Below, one piece after another: positions 13,953 through 21,221 of a stretch of DNA of 34,045 nucleotides. A program made the position numbers and the translations under genes. Origin of the DNA: an uncultured Clostridia bacterium (lineage in GTDB: Bacteria; Bacillota; Clostridia; Christensenellales; Aristaeellaceae); assembly GCA_934631985.1 (NCBI GenBank), contig CAKTYE010000022.1, positions 1 through 34,045 on the forward strand, written 5' to 3'. Below the pieces are notes generated by a model that made no database searches, had not been told where the DNA came from, and saw only the letters and a list, made by a program, of their open reading frames with translations. Every line of letters starts with the position of its first letter. Position 1 is the stretch's first letter.

Positions 13953-14477
13953 CTACAGGCGCAGCGTAATTTCCTGGGCCAGGGTACAGGCCAGCTCCTC
14001 CTCGGCGGTGTTATCGCAGGAGAAGCTGAGCAGGTCGGCCTTCGGGGCAAGCTGCGCCAGCCGGGGCAGCAGGGCCGGGCTGGTCAGCGCCAGCACGGGG
14101 CTTTCCCCCATCATCGCCGCTTCCAGCGCCTGGGCAAAGGCGGGGCAGTCCAGCGCCGCTTCCGTCAGGCGATCCAGCAAAATGGGTGCGCGGCGGGGCA
14201 GGCAGCACTTCAGCGCCGGGGCCGCCAGCTGTGTCCATACCTCGGGCAGCTCCAGCGTTACGGTGCGGCTCAAACGCAGGGTGCAGGGTACGTCGTTTTC
14301 CAGCGGGTCAGACCCGGCGAAAAAGTGCAGCAGCTCCCCCCGCGTCTGTCCTGCCACCTGATAAGGCAGCATGCGGAAGCCCACTGCCCGCACCGGCAAG
14401 GCATGCAGAACCGTTTGCGCCACGCGCGCCGCGCAGGCTGCGTCCGAGCTGACGAGGATCAATTGCTGCATCATCAT
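13953..14477 (-). CDS. Degenerate THEP1-like (NTPase_1) protein
   Basis: The 174-aa product resembles nucleoside-triphosphatase THEP1 in length and order of segments, but not in its catalytic motifs. The N-terminal strand reads QLILVSSDAACAARVAQTVL, where a GxxGxGKT P-loop would be expected. The Walker B-like stretch reads PILLDRLTEAALDCPAFAQAL, in place of DEIG followed by an acidic stretch. It then matches the pattern of the family with a MMGESPVLAL strand and a C-terminal LLSFSCDN segment. If related, it cannot bind ATP in the usual way. Three consecutive ATG codons start it; GAGGGAG lies upstream and an extended -10 promoter precedes it. It stands alone and is divergent from the RNase gene. 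It could also be an unrelated lineage-specific protein. Confidence 0.6.
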   Translation of the reverse strand: MMMQQLILVSSDAACAARVAQTVLHALPVRAVGFRMLPYQVAGQTRGELLHFFAGSDPLENDVPCTLRLSRTVTLELPEVWTQLAAPALKCCLPRRAPILLDRLTEAALDCPAFAQALEAAMMGESPVLALTSPALLPRLAQLAPKADLLSFSCDNTAEEELACTLAQEITLRL

Positions 14478-14518
14478 GTCACGCTCCCTCTCTGGGCAGG
14501 ATGCCGTATTTACCCTTC

Positions 14519-14546
14519 ATTATAACATAGATCACGGCGTTTACAA
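14519..14546 (-). promoter_or_regulatory. Extended -10 promoter of the THEP1-like gene
   Basis: Minus strand TTGTAA, 16 bp, TATAAT, with TG one base before the -10 hexamer. About 40 bp upstream of the ATG. Confidence 0.65.
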
Positions 14547-14610
14547 CTTGAAATAGCCCCATGAACCTATCAAAATCCCCTCGCGCCTTCTGGAAAACAC
14601 GCTGCCCCAC

Positions 14611-14639
14611 TGGACAGCCGCTGGCCTGCATCGTATAAT
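14611..14639 (+). promoter_or_regulatory. Promoter of the secreted RNase gene
   Basis: TGGACA, 17 bp and TATAAT, about 35 bp upstream of the RNase start codon. It is divergent from the promoter at 14519-14546. Confidence 0.75.
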
Positions 14640-14674
14640 AGAGCCATCGTACAAACGGAAGGGAAGGACAAAGC

Positions 14675-15187
14675 ATGCAGCATAAGGGAAGCAGACGCAT
14701 TCTTGCAGTGCTGGCGGCAGCGCTGCTCATTTTCATGCAGGTGGCAGGGCTTGGCGGCACGGCGCTGGCGCAGGGCAAGCGCGCCACACCCACGGCGACC
14801 CCTGTTCCCACGCCTGCGGCGCAGGAAGCCATCATTGACCCGCAGGGCATCGCCAACTATCTGGACTGGTACGGGGTGCTGCCCGACAACTTCATCACGA
14901 AGAACAAGGCCCGCGACCTGGGCTGGGACAGCCGCTACAACTACGTCAGCGACGTAGCCCCCGGCAAGTCCATCGGCGGCGACCGCTTCGGCAACTATGA
15001 GGGACAGCTTCCCAAGGCCAAGGGACGGCAGTATTACGAGTGCGACTGCTGGTATGAGGGCGGTCGGCGCAATGCGTATCGGCTGATCTTCTCCTCGGAC
15101 GGGCTGTACTATTACACGGAAGACCACTACAACACCTTCACGGAAATGCACCCGGAACCCATGCCCACAGCGGAACCGGAAAAGTGA
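14675..15187 (+). CDS. Secreted barnase-type guanyl-specific ribonuclease
   Basis: The 170-aa protein has a signal peptide (to about residue 33) and a Thr/Pro linker (RATPTATPVPTP). A full barnase domain (about 53-158) follows: YGVLPDNFITKNKARDLGW, DVAPGKSIGGDRFGNYEG, YECDCWYEGGRRNAYRL, FSSDGLYYYTEDHYNTFTEM. By alignment to barnase, the general base Glu73 is E122, Arg83 is R132, Arg87 is R136, His102 is H151 and Lys27 is K76. All are conserved, so it should cleave RNA after G. Barnase Arg59, which contacts guanine and the barstar inhibitor, is Tyr108. No barstar gene is seen in the window. The start has a weak purine-rich site (GGAAGGACAAAGC). A promoter and a terminator frame it as a single-gene unit. 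Confidence 0.93.
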   Translation: MQHKGSRRILAVLAAALLIFMQVAGLGGTALAQGKRATPTATPVPTPAAQEAIIDPQGIANYLDWYGVLPDNFITKNKARDLGWDSRYNYVSDVAPGKSIGGDRFGNYEGQLPKAKGRQYYECDCWYEGGRRNAYRLIFSSDGLYYYTEDHYNTFTEMHPEPMPTAEPEK

Positions 15188-15200
15188 AAGGGCGAAAGAA

Positions 15201-15239
15201 AGCGCGTGTCAGGCGGGAAAGGCTGATACGCGCTTTTTC
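15201..15239 (+). terminator. Terminator of the RNase gene
   Basis: AGCGCGTGTCAG and CTGATACGCGCT form a 12-bp stem (one G-U) followed by TTTTTC, 14 nt past the stop codon. Confidence 0.88.
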
Positions 15240-15279
15240 TATGGCTTTCACCAGAAAATATGTTTTCAGGGGAAAATGT

Positions 15280-15305
15280 GGGACTTTTTTAGCGGCTTCT
15301 TCGTC
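15280..15305 (+). promoter_or_regulatory. Candidate ECF-type (autoregulatory) promoter
   Basis: GGGAC, a 17-bp spacer and CGTC lie directly upstream of the sigma factor SD. ECF sigma promoters typically read GGAAC-N16/17-CGTC, and ECF genes commonly activate themselves. The leader would be only about 20 nt. No good sigma-A promoter is visible between the RNase terminator and this gene. Confidence 0.35.
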
Positions 15306-15331
15306 TGGATAATGTAAGGAGGTGAGGAAGC

Positions 15332-15868
15332 GTGGGCTATGTTACGGTACCTGACAGCGCCCGCGAGGTGGAACTGATTCGATGGATGCGGCAGTATGGC
15401 GGCATGATCTCCGGCCTGTGCGCGGCGCTTCTGCACGACGCGGCCCTTGGGCAGGATGTTGCGCAGGAAACGTTTCTCCGCGCTTATCAGAAAATGGACA
15501 GCTTTCGCGGCACACACCAGGAAAGTGAAAAGGCGTGGCTGACTAAAATTGCCGTCAATCTCTGCCGGGATCAATGGAAAAGTCGATGGTTCCGCTTCGT
15601 TGACCGAAGGGTGACACCCGATATGCTCCCGGAGCCGGCTGTCCCGCTGGCTGTTGACGATTTGGACGTATACGGCGCGGTGATGGCCCTGCCGGAAAAG
15701 GAAAAGCAGGTCATCCTGCTGCGCTACTATCAGGACATGAACGCCGATGAGATCGCTTACGCCCTGAGCATGGGGCGCACCAGCGTCTATCGGCATTTGG
15801 AAAAGGCATTAAAGCAGCTTCGACAATCCCTTGGGGAGGTGACAGAACCTTGGATGAACAAAAACTGA
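15332..15868 (+). CDS. ECF-type RNA polymerase sigma factor
   Basis: The 178-aa product has the two sigma domains. Region 2 is near residues 10-80 (LIRWMRQYGGMISGLCAALL, then the region 2 hallmark DVAQETFLRAYQKMDSFRG and AWLTKIAVNLCRDQWKS). Region 4 is near 115-165 (VMALPEKEKQVILLRYYQDM, NADEIAYALSMGRTSVYRHL). It would direct RNA polymerase to a small regulon, probably cell-envelope genes, when released by its anti-sigma partner. The start is GTG, set by AAGGAGGTGAGG with good spacing. The downstream anti-sigma gene starts within its last codons (19-nt overlap), so the two are cotranscribed and probably translationally coupled. Confidence 0.94.
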   Translation: MGYVTVPDSAREVELIRWMRQYGGMISGLCAALLHDAALGQDVAQETFLRAYQKMDSFRGTHQESEKAWLTKIAVNLCRDQWKSRWFRFVDRRVTPDMLPEPAVPLAVDDLDVYGAVMALPEKEKQVILLRYYQDMNADEIAYALSMGRTSVYRHLEKALKQLRQSLGEVTEPWMNKN

Positions 15869-17094
15869 ACGATGCGTTAAAGCGCTGCCTTTCCGGGGCA
15901 GAGCTTTCACAGGATAGCATGCGCCAGGTGCTGCAAAAAGCCCGCGACGAACGCCCCGTACACAGCAAGCCGCGCTTGGCCTTTGTGCTGGCAGCGGTGC
16001 TGACCCTGCTGCTGGCCTGCGGCGCTGTAGCAGCAAGCATGGGTGTGTTTGGGCAATTTGGACGCAGCGATAACGGCACCGAAGCCAAAATGCAGGCGCT
16101 TGACCAGGAGGCGCAGACCTATGCGGAAACGCAGGAGCTTCCCACAGCGATCCCCGCCGCACCTGAAAGCACCATGCTGACCGACTATGACATGCTGCTT
16201 GCACACCAGCAGCAAAAAGCCATCCGCGTGACCCTGAATCAGGCCTACTGCACGGATGACAGACTGTATATCTCCTATACCCTGACGGACCCGACCTTTA
16301 AGATGTTCTTCGGTACCGGGAAGCCCAGCGGCTTCAGCACCTTCACCCTGGAAGCAGAAGGAAAGCCCTTTATCAAATCGCAAATTACATCAAATCGCCA
16401 TCTTGGAAAGCTGGCTGGTCAATGGTTTGAAAGCAACCCGGAAGGATGGTTCGTCTATGACAGCTTTGCTTTAGGTGATGGCGCTTTCCTGGAGGACGGC
16501 ACCTATCTCTCCATTCTGGAAGGTGAAAGCAGCTGGCCCGATAATGATGCGACCCGCATTGGGTATATGGTTGTTGAACTGCCGAAATCATTACCAGCCG
16601 GAGATAGCCTAACCTTCTGCGTAGATGTTTTTTATGGCACCAGCGTATTTCTGCAAAGCGCAGGCGACCTGTACAGCGCGCCTATTGACACTGCCAATAC
16701 AAGAAATCGTCTTTCCTTCACCATCAGCAAAACAGGCAAAACGCAAAGTGTGACCGGACAGGCAGCCTTCCCGAGCTATCATGCAGACGCGCAGCTTACA
16801 GCCTCCAACGTTGAGCTTTACGGCAAGGTGATCCTCAGTGATTGTCCGCAGGCCTGGCTGAACGGCTGGAATGAGAACGATGGCGCAGAAACCGTTACAG
16901 ATCGCATTCTGGACTATCAGCTTGTTGTCAACGGCACGGCCTTTGACAGCACCGACAGCGGCTTCTTCGTAAATGCGCAGGGTCAGCTAGAGATTCAGTT
17001 GCAGTTTGCACCTGTGAATCTGTACAATCTGGCACTTCGCCCCGTGTATGCTGATTCCGGGCCTCATGCAGCAGAGGATATTCCCATTCAATAA
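15850..17094 (+). CDS. Transmembrane anti-sigma factor with large extracellular domain
   Basis: The 414-aa product starts at TTG, chosen because GGGGAGGTGAC lies 8 nt upstream. The next in-frame Met is 23 codons later and has no SD. A cytoplasmic stretch of about 42 residues (MDEQKLNDALKRCLSGAEL) would hold the sigma factor. One membrane helix follows (about 43-65, LAFVLAAVLTLLLACGAVAA), then a beta-rich extracellular part of about 340 residues resembling the DUF4179 anti-sigma type found in Clostridia (ITLNQAYCTDDRLYISYTL-like opening). There is no zinc-binding HxxxCxxC motif, so it is not a ZAS-type factor. It overlaps the sigma gene by 19 nt. The signal sensed by the outer domain is unknown. 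Confidence 0.88.
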   Translation: MDEQKLNDALKRCLSGAELSQDSMRQVLQKARDERPVHSKPRLAFVLAAVLTLLLACGAVAASMGVFGQFGRSDNGTEAKMQALDQEAQTYAETQELPTAIPAAPESTMLTDYDMLLAHQQQKAIRVTLNQAYCTDDRLYISYTLTDPTFKMFFGTGKPSGFSTFTLEAEGKPFIKSQITSNRHLGKLAGQWFESNPEGWFVYDSFALGDGAFLEDGTYLSILEGESSWPDNDATRIGYMVVELPKSLPAGDSLTFCVDVFYGTSVFLQSAGDLYSAPIDTANTRNRLSFTISKTGKTQSVTGQAAFPSYHADAQLTASNVELYGKVILSDCPQAWLNGWNENDGAETVTDRILDYQLVVNGTAFDSTDSGFFVNAQGQLEIQLQFAPVNLYNLALRPVYADSGPHAAEDIPIQ

Positions 17095-17098
17095 GCAA

Positions 17099-17260
17099 GG
17101 GCAATACCGCACAAATGAGTTGGTGCGGAGGCGAATGAATTTTTCGTCAGATGCAATGGCAGATTTTGAAGGTTTACTGGAGGTAAATCGAAAAATCTGC
17201 AAGCAGCAGATGGCGGAAAAGGCATCGCCTACGCTGCCAACGAATTGTGCGGTATTGCCC
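17099..17260. repeat. 162-bp palindromic MITE-like element
   Basis: Perfect 16-bp terminal inverted repeats (GGGCAATACCGCACAA and its complement TTGTGCGGTATTGCCC) bound a 162-bp segment. The next 30 bp at each end are also imperfectly complementary (TTGG..GCGGAGGCGA against CGTTGGCAGCGTAGGCGA on the opposite strand). The centre forms its own hairpin (GCAGATTTT/AAAATCTGC and GGTTTAC/GTAAATC). The whole element could fold into one long hairpin and holds no gene. It starts 5 bp after the anti-sigma stop codon. Another palindrome, ATCGCCCCT/AGGGGCGAT, follows at 17281-17309. Confidence 0.72.
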
Positions 17261-17314
17261 AAGATTTTCCTATGGCAAGCATCGCCCCTACGCTCTGCGC
17301 AGGGGCGATTGTAT

Positions 17315-17356
17315 AAACAAAAATCCCCGTCCCAGTCAAAGCCGGGACAGGGATTT
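17315..17356 (-). terminator. Terminator of the murB-rapZ-whiA-crh-like operon
   Basis: On the minus strand AAATCCCTGTCCC and GGGACGGGGATTT pair over 13 bp (one G-U), followed by TTGTTT. It lies about 97 nt after the HPr-like stop codon. It could also stop plus-strand transcripts from the anti-sigma gene. The 355-bp gap 17095-17452 holds this, the MITE-like element and nothing else recognisable. Confidence 0.85.
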
Positions 17357-17452
17357 CAGCCTTTGGCAGGCGTCGCTTCTCCTGCATCTCTTTTAGCCGC
17401 TTCGGCGCGTGGCAGCAACAAAATTTACCACCTCAAAGGCCGCTTCACCGCT

Positions 17453-17722
17453 TTACATCCCCGTCAGCACATCTGAGGACAGCAGCTTGATGACCGCTTC
17501 GGCTGCGGCTTCCTCATCGGGGCCTTCCGCCAGCAGCTGCAAGCTGCCCTGCGCGTCCGCGCCCAGGGACAGAAGGCCCAGCATGGACTTGGCGTTGACG
17601 ATCTTCGCGTCATGCTCGATCATCAGACGGGATTCATAGCGGCTGGCTTCCTGCACCAGCAGGGCCGCGCCGCGCCGCGTCAGGGGTGCGCGGTGAGGGA
17701 AAATGATGGGACGACGAATCAT
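17453..17722 (-). CDS. HPr-like protein lacking the phosphorylatable His (Crh-like)
   Basis: The 89-aa product has the HPr fold pattern (AALLVQEASRY, KIVNAKSMLGLLSLGA, LQLLAEGPDEEAAAEAV). The catalytic His15 segment, normally GLHARPA, reads PLTRRGA, so His is Thr and PTS phosphotransfer is ruled out. The regulatory Ser46 region (NAKSMLG) is intact. This matches Crh of Bacillus, which has Gln at position 15, is phosphorylated on Ser46 by HPr kinase and partners CcpA. Crh also lies directly after whiA (yvcL) in Bacillus, as here. The start overlaps the whiA stop by 4 nt (ATGA). Whether it serves carbon-catabolite control in this organism is inference. Confidence 0.88.
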   Translation of the reverse strand: MIRRPIIFPHRAPLTRRGAALLVQEASRYESRLMIEHDAKIVNAKSMLGLLSLGADAQGSLQLLAEGPDEEAAAEAVIKLLSSDVLTGM

Positions 17723-18696
17723 GGGGTCTCCTCCTTATGCTGTCCGTTCATGGACGCTTCTATTTCGTGATAAATTTCCTCCAGCCGACGCATGCGGTGG
17801 TTCACGCCGCTCTTGCCCACGGGCGGGGTCAGCAGCTCGCCCAGGGTCGTCAGACTTTCCTCGGGATGCTCCAGGCGCAGGCGCGCGATCTCCTGCAAGG
17901 CGGGCGGCAGGTTGAACAGCCCCCGCTGGATGGAAATGATCTTGATCATCTCCACCTGCTTCTGCGCCGCGGAGACCTGCCGCTCGGCATTCTTTTCATC
18001 ACAGTTCATGGCCCGGTTCACCTGGTTGCGAATGCCTTTTTTAATGCGGATGTTTTCCAGCTCCATGGTGGCGGCGCTGGCCCCCATCAGCGTCAGCATG
18101 TCTGCGATCTGCTGGCAGCCCTTTAAGTACAGAATCTGCTTGCCCTTGCGCTCATGCACATGCACGGGCAGGCCGCTTTTTTCCAGCAGCTTTTCCAACG
18201 TCTGCCGCAGGCTTTCCTCCCCGGCGATCAGCTCGAAGTGATAATCCTTCTCCGGGTCGCTCATGGTGCCTGCGCCCAGAAACGCCCCCCGCAGAAAGGA
18301 GCGCCGACAGCATTGCCGCGTCATGGGATGCCGCGGCACCGTGCGCCGCAGGGTCACGCCGCCGTCCTCGTCCTGCTCCATCATGTGCAGGCTGAGCAGC
18401 AGCTTTTGCGCATCAGCATCATCGAGGGTCAGCACACAGGTGCGCCGCCCGCCCAGGCGGGTATGCTGCACAAAGTGCAGCCGGGGCGTGATGCCCAGCC
18501 CCGCGCGCAGTAGCTGAAAGATTCGCCTTGCCAGCGCCGCGTTCTCCACGCGGAAGGCCACCCGCACCCGCCCGCCGCCGCGCAGCTGCAAGCTGCCCGA
18601 GGTCTGCACCAAGGCGCTCAGCTCGCTCATGACGCAGCAGCTTTTGCCCAGGGGCAGGCGGATCAGCTCCTCCTTGGTCAGGGATGAAAAGGACAT
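17719..18696 (-). CDS. whiA: Sporulation/cell-division regulator WhiA
   Basis: WhiA is a DNA-binding protein with a LAGLIDADG-like N-terminal fold and a C-terminal HTH. In Firmicutes it influences division and chromosome segregation. The 325-aa length is normal. Landmarks are the N-terminal MSFSSLTKEELIRLPLGKSC, CCRRSFLRGAFLGAGTMSDP with YHFEL after it, NRAMNCDEKNAERQVSAAQK, and the HTH near 285-315 (LTTLGELLTPPVGKSGVNHR). It lies 9 nt after rapZ and overlaps the HPr-like gene by 4 nt. It is thus the third of four genes in one operon. Confidence 0.95.
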   Translation of the reverse strand: MSFSSLTKEELIRLPLGKSCCVMSELSALVQTSGSLQLRGGGRVRVAFRVENAALARRIFQLLRAGLGITPRLHFVQHTRLGGRRTCVLTLDDADAQKLLLSLHMMEQDEDGGVTLRRTVPRHPMTRQCCRRSFLRGAFLGAGTMSDPEKDYHFELIAGEESLRQTLEKLLEKSGLPVHVHERKGKQILYLKGCQQIADMLTLMGASAATMELENIRIKKGIRNQVNRAMNCDEKNAERQVSAAQKQVEMIKIISIQRGLFNLPPALQEIARLRLEHPEESLTTLGELLTPPVGKSGVNHRMRRLEEIYHEIEASMNGQHKEETP

Positions 18697-18705
18697 AGCC
18701 GCTCC

Positions 18706-19593
18706 TTATCCGTTCTTCCAGTGTGCCTGCTCCAGGTCAATGTCCCGGTGGTTCACGTCCACCTGGTACTTCTTCTGGCGCAGGAAGCCCGCCACCGCCT
18801 CGGCAATGGCGACGCTGCGGTGTGCGCCGCCCGTGCAGCCCACGGCGATGACCAGGCGGTGCTTGCCCTCCTCCTGATAATGGGGCAGCAGGAAGGTCAG
18901 CATATCCTTCGTCTTTTCCATAAAGGTCTGGGTCACAGGGTGGTTCATCACAAAGTCGCGCACATCCTGATCCAGGCCCGTGTGACGGCACAGCTCCTCC
19001 ATGTAAAAGGGATTGGGCAGGAAGCGCACGTCAAACACCAGATCGGCCTGACGTGGCAGGCCCCGCTTGAAGCCGAAGGACAGCACCTCAATGCGCAGAG
19101 GCGCTTCCGTGCCGTCCGCCTTGACGATCTCGGAAAGCCGCCGCTGAAGCGCCCGGGGCTTCAGGTTGGAAGTGTCGATGACATAATTGGCGGTCTCCCG
19201 CAGGGGGGTGAGCATCTCCCGCTCCTGCGCAATGGCCTCGGTCAGGCTCACCGTGTCGCTGGCAAGGGGGTGGTCCCGGCGGGTCTCCTTATAGCGGCTG
19301 ACCAGCACATCGTCGCTGGCCTCCATAAACAGTGTCTCGATCTGATAGCCCAGCTGCCGCGTTTCGTCGATCAGCCGCCGCACGGCCTTCGCGTCAAAGA
19401 ACTCGCCGCTGCGCACGTCCACGGCGAAGGCCACCAGCGGGCAGTGCAGCGCCGTGGTCTGGCAGGCTTCCATAAATTTCAGCATCATCATGGGCGGCAG
19501 GTTGTCCACGCAGAACGCGCCCATGTCCTCCAGATAGCGTGTCGCCGCCGTTTTGCCCGCGCCGCTCAGGCCGGTCAGCAAAAGAAATCGCAA
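18706..19593 (-). CDS. rapZ: RNase adapter / nucleotide-binding protein RapZ (YvcJ)
   Basis: The 295-aa P-loop protein binds nucleotides and, in enterobacteria, guides RNase E to the sRNA GlmZ; in Firmicutes (YvcJ) its role is less clear. Visible motifs are the Walker A FLLLTGLSGAGKTAATRYLE, CVDNLPP, VDVRSGEFFDA, LFMEASDDVLVSRYKETRR, SFGFKRGLPRQADLVFDVRF and IAVGCTGGAHRSVAIAE. The start is TTG at 19593, seven nt after GGAGGAGGG. The frame remains open upstream into murB, but that part does not resemble the family. YvcK (gluconeogenesis factor), which normally separates rapZ and whiA, is absent here. Confidence 0.95.
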   Translation of the reverse strand: MRFLLLTGLSGAGKTAATRYLEDMGAFCVDNLPPMMMLKFMEACQTTALHCPLVAFAVDVRSGEFFDAKAVRRLIDETRQLGYQIETLFMEASDDVLVSRYKETRRDHPLASDTVSLTEAIAQEREMLTPLRETANYVIDTSNLKPRALQRRLSEIVKADGTEAPLRIEVLSFGFKRGLPRQADLVFDVRFLPNPFYMEELCRHTGLDQDVRDFVMNHPVTQTFMEKTKDMLTFLLPHYQEEGKHRLVIAVGCTGGAHRSVAIAEAVAGFLRQKKYQVDVNHRDIDLEQAHWKNG

Positions 19594-19624
19594 AGGGGAT
19601 CCCTCCTCCGTATTCTTCCGTAAA

Positions 19625-20572
19625 TTACAGCGCCGTGACGGGTGCATCCTCGCCCAGGATGCAGACCTCCGGCTCCAGCGCGTAGCCCGTCTTTTCCAGC
19701 ACCACCCGCTGCACATGGGCCATCAGTGCCAGGAAATCCACCGCCGTGCCGCCGCGGTTCAATAAAAAGCCCGCATGCTTTTCGCTGACCTGCGCGCCGC
19801 CCAGGGTAAAGCCCTTCAGGCCGCACTGATCGATCAGCGCCGAGGCATAATTCCCTTCCGGGCGCTTGAAGGTGCTGCCCGCGCTGGGATAATTCAGGGG
19901 CTGCTTTTCCGCGCGCCGACGGTTCAGCTCCGCCGCTTCCGCTCGAAGGGCCGCGCCATCGCCCGGCGTCAGGCGGAAATGCACCGTGTGCGCCACCACA
20001 CCCCGGTCCTGCAGGGCGCTGTGGCGATGCCCAAATTCCAGCTCCTCCCCGACAAAGCTGACGGGCTTCCCGGAAAGCTCAAAGCAGTCCACCCGAGCAA
20101 CCACCTGCTTCATTTCCCCGCCGTAGGCCCCGGCGTTCATATACACGCCGCCGCCCACCGTGCCGGGAATGCCGCTGGCAAAGGTCAGGCCCGCCAGACC
20201 ATGCTCCGCCGCTGCGGAAGCCGCCGCGCCCATGCTGGTGCCTGCCAGCACGGTCATGTCCGTCCCCTGTACGGTCACGCCGCGGAAGCTCCCTGCCACG
20301 CGGATGACCAGTCCCCGGATGCCGCCATCCCGCACCAGCAGATTGCTGCCCTGTCCGATCAGCGTCACGGGGATGTTCAGGCGGCTGCTTTCCCGCAGCA
20401 GCATTTGCAGCTCTGCCGGGGTGCGCGGCTCTGCCAGCACGTCCGCAGGGCCGCCCAGCCGCAGGGTCGTATAGCGCGCCATGTCGGCCCCCTCCGTCAG
20501 GGACATCTCCGGCGCTTGGGCCCGCACGCTTTCCAGCAGCTCGGGCAGGTTCTGAACGATCTTTCTGGTCAT
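19625..20572 (-). CDS. murB: UDP-N-acetylenolpyruvoylglucosamine reductase
   Basis: This flavoenzyme reduces UDP-GlcNAc-enolpyruvate to UDP-MurNAc in peptidoglycan synthesis. The 315 aa fit the family. FAD-binding motifs are TTLRLGGPADVLAEP, LIGQGSNLLVRDGGIRG and SGIPGTVGGGVYMNAGAYGG. Catalytic and substrate segments are FGHRHSAL (Arg), NYPSAGSTFKRPEGNYAS (proton-donor Ser) and GAQVSEKHAGFLLNRGG. A final acidic LEPEVCILG provides the last Glu. It is the first gene of the murB-rapZ-whiA-crh-like operon, with AGGAGGTAGGC before the ATG and a promoter just upstream. Its 3' end lies 31 nt before rapZ. Confidence 0.96.
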   Translation of the reverse strand: MTRKIVQNLPELLESVRAQAPEMSLTEGADMARYTTLRLGGPADVLAEPRTPAELQMLLRESSRLNIPVTLIGQGSNLLVRDGGIRGLVIRVAGSFRGVTVQGTDMTVLAGTSMGAAASAAAEHGLAGLTFASGIPGTVGGGVYMNAGAYGGEMKQVVARVDCFELSGKPVSFVGEELEFGHRHSALQDRGVVAHTVHFRLTPGDGAALRAEAAELNRRRAEKQPLNYPSAGSTFKRPEGNYASALIDQCGLKGFTLGGAQVSEKHAGFLLNRGGTAVDFLALMAHVQRVVLEKTGYALEPEVCILGEDAPVTAL

Positions 20573-20592
20573 GCCTACCTCCTGTTGTTCTT

Positions 20593-20621
20593 ATTGTACC
20601 GCAAAACGAAACGCCGCACAA
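20593..20621 (-). promoter_or_regulatory. Promoter of the murB operon
   Basis: Minus strand TTGTGC, 17 bp, TACAAT, about 20 bp upstream of the murB start codon. The resulting leader is only about 15-20 nt. The rest of the gap to 20834 holds only weak inverted repeats. Confidence 0.55.
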
Positions 20622-20834
20622 GAGCGAACGTAGGACGAAGCCGCGCTTTGCAGTTGGGGTTCCTTTAGTTTATGCGGAGCGGAGGGTGGGGTTGCTGGGG
20701 AATGTTTTCCATGGATGGAAAGAAATACTAGGGAAGGTACGCTCAACTATTTTCTTCCAGCATTCCCCGCATAATTCACCTTCTGCATCTGAACTGCCCC
20801 ATAAGGGAAAACGGAAGTCAAGAAATCATTGTGT

Positions 20835-20942
20835 TTAAGGAATTTCAAGAAACAGCTCCGAAATATGAATGCCCAGCGCTTCTGAAATCAAATAGCACTT
20901 TTCTATGGTAATGCTGTGTTCTCCACGTTCAATTCTTCCATA
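20835..20942 (-). pseudogene. 3' remnant of an XRE-family HTH regulator
   Basis: In one minus-strand frame the sequence reads YGRIERGEHSITIEKCYLIS, then EALGIHISELF, ending LEIP and TAA. This is the typical second half of an XRE helix-turn-helix domain (recognition helix end, IERG turn, LGI..SELF closing helix). There is no start codon or first half. Upstream it runs directly into the DUF2000 gene, in a different frame, so the two were joined by a deletion. Confidence 0.72.
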
Positions 20943-21175
20943 TAGAGCTTTTCACGAAGGGCCTTCATGCTTTCCGCACTGCCCCTCAGGATCGGCACCG
21001 GGAACGCAATAATACCCAAATGCGCGCTGCCTGTCTGGTCGGTCACGTCCGCGCCAACGACCTCGGGCATTTGCTTTCCCAGTGTAATGCCCATGATGGC
21101 CGCCGTGTTCGCAATCAGGCCCATCGGCAAATGCTCGTCAATGACCATGACACATTTCTCCTGCTGTACATCCAT
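20903..21175 (-). pseudogene. DUF2000-family protein, C-terminus lost
   Basis: The frame (90 aa) matches the DUF2000 pattern of Firmicutes: KCVMVIDEHLPMGLIANTAA, GITLGKQMPEVVGADVTD, HLGIIAFPVPILRGS and ALREKLY. It then changes to an unrelated tail (MEELNVENTALP) read out of frame through the XRE remnant. The family is usually about 130-140 aa, so roughly the last third is missing. The start chosen (21175) follows AAAGGAAG by 10 nt. It lies 46 nt after the broken AraC gene, and DUF2000 genes often accompany AraC-type regulators. It could still be translated, but the fold is probably incomplete. Confidence 0.75.
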
Positions 21176-21221
21176 GCTGCACATGCTTCCTTTCCCGCCT
21201 GTATGCCGCCCGCAGCAGCTT

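Noticed and set aside
20640..20800. Weak inverted repeats (GGGGAATG/CATTCCCC and TTATGCGG/CCGCATAA) between murB and the XRE remnant
   Set aside because: Arms are short, far apart and without a U tract; no function can be argued.
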